Below are positions 1-7,003 of a stretch of DNA of 11,334 nt, one piece after another (within the stretch, counting starts at the first letter, position 1; each line of letters starts with the position of its first letter). A program made the position numbers and the translations under genes. The stretch comes from Planctomycetota bacterium (GTDB lineage: Bacteria > Planctomycetota > Phycisphaerae > Phycisphaerales > SM1A02): NCBI GenBank assembly GCA_027295365.1, contig JAPULD010000452.1:1-11334 (forward strand), given 5' to 3'. Under the pieces are notes generated by a model, which searched no databases, was not told the origin of the DNA, and saw only the letters and a list, made by a program, of their open reading frames with translations.

Positions 1-1
1 C

Positions 2-1213
2 GCCCGGGCTATTCGCGAATCGCAGATCCGCGCCATCCGTGATCCGAGGGTGGCGAATTTCACGCTGCCACCCTTCGACGCCAGCATTGTCGATCCGTTG
101 GAGGCGATCCTCGTGATCGATCGAAAAAGCGATTTCGCGGCCAGCCGCCTGCTGATGGGCAAGGTTTACATCCTCGCCTCCTGGATCGTCGCGGGACTGC
201 TGGCAGTCCTGGTGTTCTACTTCATCCTCACCAAGCTCATCCTGTCCCCGGTCCGCCGACTGCGTGAGACGTCTGAAAAAGTGCAGGGTGGCGACCTGAC
301 GATCCGTTCGCAGATCAAGACGGGTGATGAATTCGAACAGCTGGCCGAGGCGTTCAACACGATGCTCGACCGACTCGAATTGGGCCAGGGCCAGTTGCGC
401 GCCATCAACGAAAGCCTGGACCTCAAGGTCAATGAATTGGCCGAGGCGAACGTGGGGCTGTTCGAGTCCAACCGCTTCAAGAGCGAGTTCCTGGCGAGCA
501 TCAGCCACGAATTGAGGACGCCCCTCAATTCGATCATCGGGTTCGCGGAACTGCTGGAGGAGATGGCGAAGAACGAATCGGATGCCGACCCGAAGCGCAC
601 GAGGTATCTGGCGAACATTCTCAGCAGTGGCCGGGCGTTGCTGGACATGATCAACGAACTGCTGAACATGGCGAAGATCGAAGCCGGGCGTCTGGAAGTC
701 AACATCGAGCCCACCAGCGTGGGTGATGTCATCGAGGGTTTGATCAACATCATGAGGCCTCAAGCGGAGGCGAAGCGCATCACCCTGGAGTCGGATGTTG
801 GTGGTCAGATCCCGATGATCGAGACCGATCCGGGCAAGCTCCAGCAGATTCTCTACAACTTCCTGTCCAACGCGATCAAGTTCTCGCCCAAGGAATCGAC
901 GGTGCAAGTTCAGGTCGAGCGGTACAAGCGGCAGGATTCCAGCCAGGGCGTGCGTGTGAGCGTCAGGGATGAAGGCCCGGGCATCCCCGAGGACATGCAG
1001 GACTTGATCTTCGAGAAATTCCGTCAGATCGATTCGAGCCACACGCGCGAGCACACCGGAACGGGTCTGGGGCTGGCGATCTGCCGTGAGTTGGCGGAGA
1101 TGTTGGGTTCGACGGTTTCGTTCGTCAGCGAATCGGGCAAGGGGGCGACGTTCTACGTCGATCTGCCTCTTGCGCCCCAGCCAGAGGAACCGAAGCCTTT
1201 GATGGCGTCGTGA
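2..1213 (+). CDS. Membrane sensor histidine kinase (HAMP-HisKA-HATPase_c), 5' end outside the window
   Basis: This is the 3' part of a two-component sensor kinase that would autophosphorylate on histidine in response to an extracytoplasmic cue. The frame is open to the left edge, so the in-frame GTG at 50 is probably internal. Numbering from that GTG, a short remnant of the sensor domain (about 1-30) is followed by a membrane segment (about 38-62), a HAMP linker (about 62-112, with GDEFEQLAEAFN), a coiled-coil-like stretch, and the HisKA motif SHELRTPLN with H153 as phosphoacceptor (codon 506-508). The ATPase domain has the N box (NFLSNAIKFSP), G1 (DEGPGIP), F box (FEKFRQ) and G2 (GTGLGLAI), so it looks catalytically intact. 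No receiver domain is fused to the C-terminus and no response regulator gene is in the window. The remnant ectodomain plus HAMP resembles DUF3365/Tll0287-like kinases, but that is inference from a fragment. The gene ends 22 nt from the convergent small gene. Confidence 0.93.
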   Translation, partial: ARAIRESQIRAIRDPRVANFTLPPFDASIVDPLEAILVIDRKSDFAASRLLMGKVYILASWIVAGLLAVLVFYFILTKLILSPVRRLRETSEKVQGGDLTIRSQIKTGDEFEQLAEAFNTMLDRLELGQGQLRAINESLDLKVNELAEANVGLFESNRFKSEFLASISHELRTPLNSIIGFAELLEEMAKNESDADPKRTRYLANILSSGRALLDMINELLNMAKIEAGRLEVNIEPTSVGDVIEGLINIMRPQAEAKRITLESDVGGQIPMIETDPGKLQQILYNFLSNAIKFSPKESTVQVQVERYKRQDSSQGVRVSVRDEGPGIPEDMQDLIFEKFRQIDSSHTREHTGTGLGLAICRELAEMLGSTVSFVSESGKGATFYVDLPLAPQPEEPKPLMAS

Positions 1214-1235
1214 TAGATACGATGTTTATCCGGGT

Positions 1236-1538
1236 TCATAGGGATCGTCGGATGAAACCCGGAATGACCTTGTCCGTGTCGGTGAACAAACGTCGAATCA
1301 ATGAAGCATCGAAGCTGGTGCGAATCTCCTCCGAAGGCATCCTGGAAACCAGGAACAATAGTGCTGCCTCGGCCACGGCTCCCGGGGTATCGGCCCCATC
1401 AGACGACCAGAGATTGTAATCCGCCCAGGATAAAGACAGCGTCACGGCAAACAGTGATCCTTGAGCATCGAGGATCTGGGTGTCAAATACCCACCCGCCA
1501 TTCCGCTCATCTTCTGAAAGGATCTCGATTTGTGCCAC
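1236..1538 (-). CDS. Small conserved uncharacterised protein (about 100 aa, 'TLSWADY' type)
   Basis: The predicted protein is a soluble, acidic protein of about 100 residues with no signal peptide or membrane segment. It starts with a beta-rich stretch (VAQIEILSEDE, then GGWVFDTQILD), continues with the motif TLSLSWADYNLWS, then a helical part (AVAEAALLFLVSR) and an Arg/Asp-rich tail (FDASLIRRLFTDTD). From memory, proteins with a 'VTLSWADYEYWS..VAEAL..FL...FDA...RRWFP' layout are widespread and uncharacterised in planctomycetes and some other bacteria, so I think this is a real family member. Function is unknown. Two GTG starts are possible, at 1547 and 1538. I prefer 1538 because GGGAG (1547-1551 on this strand) lies 8 nt upstream of it, while the 1547 start overlaps that motif. 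It is divergent from the permease gene, with under 80 nt between starts, and converges on the kinase. Confidence 0.7.
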   Translation of the reverse strand: MAQIEILSEDERNGGWVFDTQILDAQGSLFAVTLSLSWADYNLWSSDGADTPGAVAEAALLFLVSRMPSEEIRTSFDASLIRRLFTDTDKVIPGFIRRSL

Positions 1539-1616
1539 TTTTCGCACTCCCGCGGGTTTGATTGATCGGGTAGCCTATCCTTGTGTCCCCCCGAACGGGA
1601 CTGAGAACGAAAAACC
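1539..1616. promoter_or_regulatory. Divergent intergenic region between the small protein and the permease
   Basis: This 78-nt gap separates two divergent starts, so it should hold promoters for both genes. It contains the GGGAG ribosome-binding motif for the minus-strand gene (1547-1551). I see TTGATC at 1560-1565 on the plus strand but no -10 box at a suitable distance, so no promoter is called. Confidence 0.4.
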
Positions 1617-2945
1617 ATGAATTTCATTCTTGAAACCATCCGCCTTGGCATAGGCAATCTTCGCCTGCACCTGCTTCGCTCGGTCCTGACGAGCCTGGGC
1701 ATCATCCTGGGGGTGGCGGCGGTGATTGTCATGGTTTCGATCGGCGAAGGCAACAAGCAATCCGCGCTGCGGGATATCCAGGCTTTGGGGGCCACGAATG
1801 TCATCATCCGATCCAGCCAACCGCCTGAATCGTCCTCCATGGGGGGGCAGGAGCGGTCCTTCATCGCCTCCTACGGGTTGCTGAATCAGGATTTTCGCCG
1901 GCTCGAGCATTACATGACCGATGCGGCCTATGTGGTTCCGCTGAAGGAAATCGGCTCGGAGATCACCTATCGCTCGAAACGCATGAGCAGCCAATCGTTC
2001 GGCACCACCCCCCAGCTGAAAAAGGTGGCGAATCTGAGGGTCGAGCGGGGGCGATACCTGACGCCCGAGGATCTCGAACGCACCAGCAAGGTCGCGGTCA
2101 TTGGCTCGGAAGTCGCCCGGCAATTCTTCAGGCTTCGCGATCCCTTGGGCGCGGAATTCCGCATCGACGATCGCATCTTCAAGGTCATTGGCGTCCTCAA
2201 GCCGGTGGGTCTCGCGGGGGGCGCCGGTTCGGCTCTTGTCGGACGCGACCTCAACAAGGATGTCCATATCCCGCTGAGCACCGCCCGGATCGAATTCGGC
2301 GATGTCATCCAACGTCGCGAATCAGGATCCTTTTCGGGTGAGGAAGTCCAGCTCGCGGAGATCATCATCACCGCGCCGTCCACCGAGATGGTCATCAACA
2401 CCGCCCAAAGGGTCAGGCAACTGATCAACGTGGGGCATCCCGATCTGAATGATGTGGAGATGATCGTTCCGTGGGAACTGCTGGAGAACGTGAAGAAGAC
2501 GCAAATGGTCTGGAACGTCGTTCTCATTTCGGTGGCCGCCATCTCCCTGCTGGTCGGGGGCATCGGCATCATGAACATCATGCTGGCCTCGGTGCAGGAA
2601 CGCACGCGGGAAATCGGCATCCGGCGTGCGCTCGGAGCCACTCGCAATCACATCGTCGCACAGTTTCTCGTGGAGACGGGAACCCTCTCGGCCGTCGGGG
2701 GCGTCGTGGGGATCGGGCTGGGCGTAGGCGTGTCCGTCGGTCTCGATGACTTCCTGCCCTGGTTTCTCAGCCTGCCTTTCATGCGGGATTTCGTGGAAAC
2801 AACCGTCATCCTCGAAACCCAGATCACCGGCTGGTCGATCATCGCCTCGTTCCTCGTGGCGGCATTCGTGGGACTTGGCTTCGGGATCTACCCCGCGTTT
2901 GTCGCCAGCCGCCAGGATCCGATCGTCGCCCTGCGGCACGATTGA
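1617..2945 (+). CDS. MacB/FtsX-type ABC transporter permease
   Basis: This 442-residue inner-membrane protein has the usual layout of MacB-like permease subunits: one N-terminal membrane helix (about 20-42, after LLRSVLTSLGIILGV), a large periplasmic MacB_PCD domain (about 45-295), and a C-terminal FtsX domain with three helices (about 300-325, 350-380 and 405-430). Family hallmarks are visible: the helix-1 entry, IGIMNIMLASVQERTREIGIRRALGA, which couples to the ATPase, and the C-terminal ending P(A)FVASRQDPIVALRHD. There is no Walker A or ABC signature, so it needs a separate ATPase, and neither an ATPase nor a membrane-fusion adaptor gene lies next to it here. Such mechanotransmission systems export peptides, drugs or lipoproteins; the substrate here cannot be inferred. 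The ATG at 1617 is preceded by only a weak purine-rich stretch (GGGACTGAG). Confidence 0.9.
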   Translation: MNFILETIRLGIGNLRLHLLRSVLTSLGIILGVAAVIVMVSIGEGNKQSALRDIQALGATNVIIRSSQPPESSSMGGQERSFIASYGLLNQDFRRLEHYMTDAAYVVPLKEIGSEITYRSKRMSSQSFGTTPQLKKVANLRVERGRYLTPEDLERTSKVAVIGSEVARQFFRLRDPLGAEFRIDDRIFKVIGVLKPVGLAGGAGSALVGRDLNKDVHIPLSTARIEFGDVIQRRESGSFSGEEVQLAEIIITAPSTEMVINTAQRVRQLINVGHPDLNDVEMIVPWELLENVKKTQMVWNVVLISVAAISLLVGGIGIMNIMLASVQERTREIGIRRALGATRNHIVAQFLVETGTLSAVGGVVGIGLGVGVSVGLDDFLPWFLSLPFMRDFVETTVILETQITGWSIIASFLVAAFVGLGFGIYPAFVASRQDPIVALRHD

Positions 2946-2950
2946 GAAAA

Positions 2951-2973
2951 GGCAATAGGCACTGGGCAATAGG
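2951..2973. repeat. Two copies of GGCAATAGG, 14-nt period, between convergent genes
   Basis: GGCAATAGG occurs at 2951-2959 and again at 2965-2973, separated by CACTGG. Together they fill most of the 39-nt gap between the stop codons of the permease and the glycosyltransferase. The motif is A/T-richer than its surroundings and has no coding role. From memory, similar GGCAATAGG-like tandem motifs occur between genes in some planctomycete and related genomes, so this may be a short copy of a dispersed repeat. No other copy is present in this window and no hairpin terminator is seen here. Confidence 0.5.
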
Positions 2974-2984
2974 AAAGGGCGGAG

Positions 2985-4718
2985 TTATTCTCTCGGCGCT
3001 CGCTGTCGCTGATAGATCAGGACATCGCCATTGTTCCAGTCGACCCACCCCCTGAATCGATTCACCAGGACGTATCCCTGATCGTCGATCAGCGTGTAGT
3101 TCTCGTCGCTGACGTGATTCGGGTAGTACAGGATGATCCAATGCGGTTCGATCCTCCCCATTGCGCCTTTCAGGTTCGCGCCATGCCTCAAGGCATAGTG
3201 CAGATTCATATCCTGGGTGTATAGATCGAGCACGCGATGGGCGAGTCCGATCGCCATGACTCGATCACCCGGCTGACTCATGGTGGAGACATAGTCCACT
3301 GCGTCGCGCAGCGGCTGCTTCGGAGGCCTCTGGGTCAGGTCCGTCGCTGCGAAAACGACCATCATCACCATTCCCAGGAACCCGGCGGGTCGCTTCCATC
3401 GCCAGAGAAAATCAAGGCCAAGGGCGATGGCCAGAATCGCGCCGGGCAAGGCGAACAACGTGAACCGAGCGTACATCCATGATCCGGACAACGCGACGAG
3501 GAGTGCCAGGAGGGGCAATCCCAGCAATCCCATCAACAAGGCGTTGCCCGATGTCTTTGATGATCGTGATGCAAACAGGCCGGTCGTGAACAAGGTGAGC
3601 CCCAGGATCGATCCCCACCAGTACCACGAGCCTCCAAGTTGCAGCAGGGCATGCCAACCTTCGGGTCCCAGGAGTCCGGGTTCGTCACCCTCGATGGTGG
3701 CGAAGGTGTCGCGGATCGAAAGCATCTGGGGAATCAGTGGCGCATAGAGAAGAATCGTCAAGAGAGCCCCCAGCAGAAGCGCCGTTCCCGCATTGAACAG
3801 CAACGTGGTTTCACGATGACGAACGGCGCGCCACACGACCCACAAGCCATGGCCGATGCAGATGAAGGCTGTCGTGAAATGCACCCAGACGCCCAGGGCC
3901 GCGATCAACGCGTAGATGAACCATTTCCAGGGCTGGGGATCCTTCCAGGCTGAGAGCAGCAACCAGCAACTCATCGAGGCGAAGAAGATCATCAGGCTGT
4001 AGCCCCGCGCTTCGACGCCTTCAAGCACCATGACAGGCAATACCGCTGCACAAAGCCCGGCGAAGAAAGCGATTCGAGTTTGACCACTCGCCAATCGCGC
4101 AAAACCATAGACGCTGAGAATGGACGCCAGAGACGCGAGCAACGCCGGGAGTCTCAGGGCATAGGCATCTTCACCCAGCAGGGTGGTCGAGCACCAGGTG
4201 AGCAGCGTGTGCAGCACATGGTTGGCGGGGTCGAAATACGTTCCCACGATCCAGCCCGGTCCATGCAGGCCATAATCCAGCCACGCCGCAATCTCGTCGT
4301 ACCAGAGGCTTTCTCCGAGACGAGGAAGCCTGAACACGATTCCCAGTGCGATCAGTCCAAGCATGATCCACAATTCGCGCGGGGCGTACTCATCGGAATC
4401 GATTCGAGTGGTGGCCTTGGATCCCATACGATGGAAAACGAATGTGCCGACCAGCATCAAGGGAACTGAGAGAAACAGCATGACTCTCAGGAGTTCAGCG
4501 CCGGAGCTAGCCGTGGGCCGATCTGGGAGATTTGAATTCCCGAACGTGACATCGGTTTGAAAGATCTCGGTCCAACGCACCGTCGGGACCAGAAACCCCA
4601 ACATCAACAAGACAATCGCCAAGCCCACTGGCAGAGCGAGCCATCCATATCTGGCCATGGGGGGAGTGGGTGGAGCATCAATCACGATGACATCATGGAT
4701 CAGGATCGCTGAGGTCAC
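2985..4718 (-). CDS. Polytopic GT39/ArnT-like glycosyltransferase (GT-C fold)
   Basis: This is a 577-residue multi-pass membrane protein with roughly a dozen hydrophobic helices and a soluble C-terminal domain (about 465-577). GT-C enzymes of this kind move a sugar from a lipid-phosphate donor to a lipid or protein acceptor on the outer face of the membrane. The key signature is RLPRLGESLWYDE after a membrane helix, where D141-E142 match the catalytic acidic pair of PMT/ArnT-like enzymes. It is followed by ANHVLH (about 165-170), which takes the place of the usual HPPL-like loop, and VEARGYSLM (about 235-243), typical of this clade. Sugar and acceptor cannot be told from sequence. The N-terminus carries an extra pair of hydrophobic segments (about 26-48 and 76-95) before the catalytic core. 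The start is uncertain: GTG at 4718 has only a distant GAGG, and ATG at 4658 lacks a clear ribosome site. It is divergent from the S9 peptidase gene. Confidence 0.87.
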   Translation of the reverse strand: MTSAILIHDVIVIDAPPTPPMARYGWLALPVGLAIVLLMLGFLVPTVRWTEIFQTDVTFGNSNLPDRPTASSGAELLRVMLFLSVPLMLVGTFVFHRMGSKATTRIDSDEYAPRELWIMLGLIALGIVFRLPRLGESLWYDEIAAWLDYGLHGPGWIVGTYFDPANHVLHTLLTWCSTTLLGEDAYALRLPALLASLASILSVYGFARLASGQTRIAFFAGLCAAVLPVMVLEGVEARGYSLMIFFASMSCWLLLSAWKDPQPWKWFIYALIAALGVWVHFTTAFICIGHGLWVVWRAVRHRETTLLFNAGTALLLGALLTILLYAPLIPQMLSIRDTFATIEGDEPGLLGPEGWHALLQLGGSWYWWGSILGLTLFTTGLFASRSSKTSGNALLMGLLGLPLLALLVALSGSWMYARFTLFALPGAILAIALGLDFLWRWKRPAGFLGMVMMVVFAATDLTQRPPKQPLRDAVDYVSTMSQPGDRVMAIGLAHRVLDLYTQDMNLHYALRHGANLKGAMGRIEPHWIILYYPNHVSDENYTLIDDQGYVLVNRFRGWVDWNNGDVLIYQRQRAPRE

Positions 4719-4850
4719 AAGCTGTTGGAGGCCTCTTGATACAGATCAGGCATCCCGGCATGAGGTGAGTATCATGGGGATCATGGGCCATGAGGGAACC
4801 CAAGCGGGAAGAGACACCAGGTATTCGACAAGAAGATGAGGATTGATTGC
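4719..4850. promoter_or_regulatory. Divergent intergenic region with a tandem 9-mer
   Basis: This gap lies between the starts of the glycosyltransferase (-) and the S9 peptidase (+), so promoters for both are expected here. It holds a near-perfect tandem 9-mer, ATCATGGGG then ATCATGGGC (4771-4788), and the peptidase ribosome site TGAGGA (4837-4842). TTGATA (4736-4741) and TATCAT (4770-4775) look like sigma-70 boxes, but the 28-nt gap between them is too long for a single promoter. Confidence 0.35.
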
Positions 4851-6920
4851 ATGATGACCCACACAAAACTTTGCGCGGTAATGGTTTGTCTTTGTTTCGG
4901 GCAATCAATAGAAGCCCAGACCCGTGATCATGATATAACGCTTGAAGATTACTTCACGCTGGGCAACATCGGGGCGTTTGCCGTCTCGCCCAACGGGGCG
5001 ATGGTGGCGTGGACCGAAGGCCGATGGCAGGAGGACCTGAACCGACGCAACCAGGATCTGTGGGTGCTCTCCAAGGCCACGAAAACCTACGAGCGATTGA
5101 CGTTCGATCCCGCTGGCGAAGGAAATCCACAGTGGGGCCCCGAAGGACGTTGGATCTACTTCACCACGAGCCGGACCCGGGAAGGCGAGGACACGCCTCC
5201 TTACGACGGCTCAACCCAGGTCTGGCGACTTCGACCCGAAGGGGGGGAACTCTTTCCCGTCACCCGAGTCAAGGGTGGTGTTGACCACTACCAGATCTCA
5301 CAAGACGGGTACGCGCTGTATTACGTGACCGGCAAAAAGCACGTGGAACCCGACGCCTGGAAGGCATTGCGCACGACGTTCAATGACCTTGAGTATGGTC
5401 ATGGCGTCGTCGAGTTTGGTCGGGTCCACAAACTTGATCTCAGGAATTGGCGCGATGAGTTGCTGGTCGATGAGAATCGCGTGATTGGCGAGATGGCCGT
5501 CTCGCCTTCGGGTCGGTACATCGCCATGATCACGACGCCCACCGAGGAACTCATCACCAATGAAGGCTGGTCGCACGTGGACGTCTATGACACCACGAAC
5601 AGGAAAGTCATTCGTCTGGAGGATCGACGCTGGCGCGAGGATGCCCCTTCTCCCTATGGCTGGATCGTCAACCTCACATGGTCCGACGACGAGACCAAGC
5701 TTGCCTTCAGGGTTGATTTCGATGGCTATCCGGGCGAGGCCTTCGTGGCGCATTTCGATGATGGTGAGCCGACCATTTCAGTACTCCAGCGTCCTGACGA
5801 AGTGACTATTTCGGGTCAGATGACATGGTTCCCCGGGACGCATGATCTTTGTTTTCTTGCTGACGACCATGCTCGAAAGCGACTCTATCGCGTGCGCCAG
5901 ATCGGACGCGAAGGTCATGGTTCCGCGGTGACCATGACCCCGGGCGATGAAGTAATCAGCGGATTCGGCTTTTCCCGGTCAGGTAATGACACCATCGTGT
6001 TGCGTTCGAGTTTGACGCACATGCCCGATCTATTCGAGTTGAAGGATGGAGGGGCAGACGCCAGTTACAGGAGGCTGACGAACATCAACCCCCAGGTCGA
6101 TTCATGGAAGCTCCCCCAGATCCAGATCGTCACATGGGTCAGTGACGACGGGACGCCAGTGGAAGGCCTGCTTGAGTTGCCGCCCGACTACGAGCCGAGT
6201 GACGGTCCCTTGCCCCTGGTCGTCTCCATCCATGGAGGCCCCACCGCGTGCAGCCATTTTGAATTTCGATACTGGATTTATGGACGCACCTTGTTCCCGG
6301 CAAAAGGGTGGGCCGTGTTCGATCCGAATTATCGCGGCTCGACGGGGTATGGCGATGCCTTTCTCATCGACCTCATCCAGAACAAGAACAACCTGGACGT
6401 GCAGGACATTCGCTCCGGGATCGATGCGCTCATCGATCGTGGCATTGCCGATCCGGAGCAGCTCGCCGTGACGGGTTGGAGCAATGGGGGGTATCTGACC
6501 AATTGCCTCATCGTGGCCGACCAGCGTTTCAAGGCCGCCAGCAGCGGGGCGGGGGTCTTCGACACCGTCATGCAATGGGAGATCGAGGACACGCCGGGGC
6601 ATGTGGTGAACTATTCGGGAGGCCTCCCCTGGGACCAGAGTACGAAGATGCAGGATTCGTCGCCCCTGTACAACGTCGATCAGGTGGTGACGCCCACGTT
6701 GATTCATGTGGGCGAGAACGATGCTCGCGTGCCGGCCCAACACAGCCGCGCCCTGCATCGATCATTGCATCACTACCTGAACGTGCCCTGCGAACTGGTG
6801 GTGTATCCGGGGGAGGGGCATGGCCTGTCGAAACTGTCGCACCGGAAGGCGAAGATGATGTGGGATCATGCGTGGTTCGAGCATTATGTCCTGAAGCAAT
6901 CGGCATCGGAAGATGATTGA
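4851..6920 (+). CDS. Secreted S9-family serine peptidase (prolyl oligopeptidase / acylaminoacyl-peptidase type)
   Basis: This 689-residue enzyme should cleave short peptides outside the cytoplasm. A signal peptide (about 1-23, hydrophobic AVMVCLCFG, likely cut after SIEA) is followed by a beta-propeller region (about 30-430) with repeated blade-like motifs such as FAVSPNGAMVAW, PQWGPEGRWIYFT and MAVSPSGRYIA. The alpha/beta-hydrolase domain (about 435-689) carries the oxyanion-hole motif HGGP (461-464). The nucleophile is S544 in GWSNGG, the acid is D624 in GENDARVP and the base is H657 in GEGHGL, so the triad is complete. Length and order match S9C/DPP-IV-like peptidases; substrate is unknown. 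I chose the ATG at 4851 because TGAGGA sits 8 nt upstream and the signal peptide then starts cleanly; ATG 4836 would overlap that site and 4854 is also possible. A strong terminator follows. Confidence 0.93.
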   Translation: MMTHTKLCAVMVCLCFGQSIEAQTRDHDITLEDYFTLGNIGAFAVSPNGAMVAWTEGRWQEDLNRRNQDLWVLSKATKTYERLTFDPAGEGNPQWGPEGRWIYFTTSRTREGEDTPPYDGSTQVWRLRPEGGELFPVTRVKGGVDHYQISQDGYALYYVTGKKHVEPDAWKALRTTFNDLEYGHGVVEFGRVHKLDLRNWRDELLVDENRVIGEMAVSPSGRYIAMITTPTEELITNEGWSHVDVYDTTNRKVIRLEDRRWREDAPSPYGWIVNLTWSDDETKLAFRVDFDGYPGEAFVAHFDDGEPTISVLQRPDEVTISGQMTWFPGTHDLCFLADDHARKRLYRVRQIGREGHGSAVTMTPGDEVISGFGFSRSGNDTIVLRSSLTHMPDLFELKDGGADASYRRLTNINPQVDSWKLPQIQIVTWVSDDGTPVEGLLELPPDYEPSDGPLPLVVSIHGGPTACSHFEFRYWIYGRTLFPAKGWAVFDPNYRGSTGYGDAFLIDLIQNKNNLDVQDIRSGIDALIDRGIADPEQLAVTGWSNGGYLTNCLIVADQRFKAASSGAGVFDTVMQWEIEDTPGHVVNYSGGLPWDQSTKMQDSSPLYNVDQVVTPTLIHVGENDARVPAQHSRALHRSLHHYLNVPCELVVYPGEGHGLSKLSHRKAKMMWDHAWFEHYVLKQSASEDD

Positions 6921-6945
6921 TTCGGGTCGTCGATTCGATTGCAAG

Positions 6946-6980
6946 AAAAAGGCCCGCGTCCATGAGGACGCGGGCTTTTT
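6946..6980. terminator. Bidirectional intrinsic terminator
   Basis: A perfect 10-bp GC-rich stem, GCCCGCGTCC (6952-6961) and GGACGCGGGC (6966-6975), closes a 4-nt ATGA loop. It is flanked by AAAAA (6946-6950) on the left and TTTTT (6976-6980) on the right, so it gives a hairpin plus U-tract on both strands. It lies 25 nt after the S9 peptidase stop and 28 nt after the stop of the convergent polyglycine protein, and so should end both transcripts. Confidence 0.93.
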
Positions 6981-7003
6981 GTACAAGTCGAGAGTTGAGC
7001 GTT

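Noticed and set aside
1575..2312. 245-codon minus-strand open frame inside the permease gene
   Set aside because: Antisense to a clear MacB/FtsX permease; the translation has no recognisable domain.
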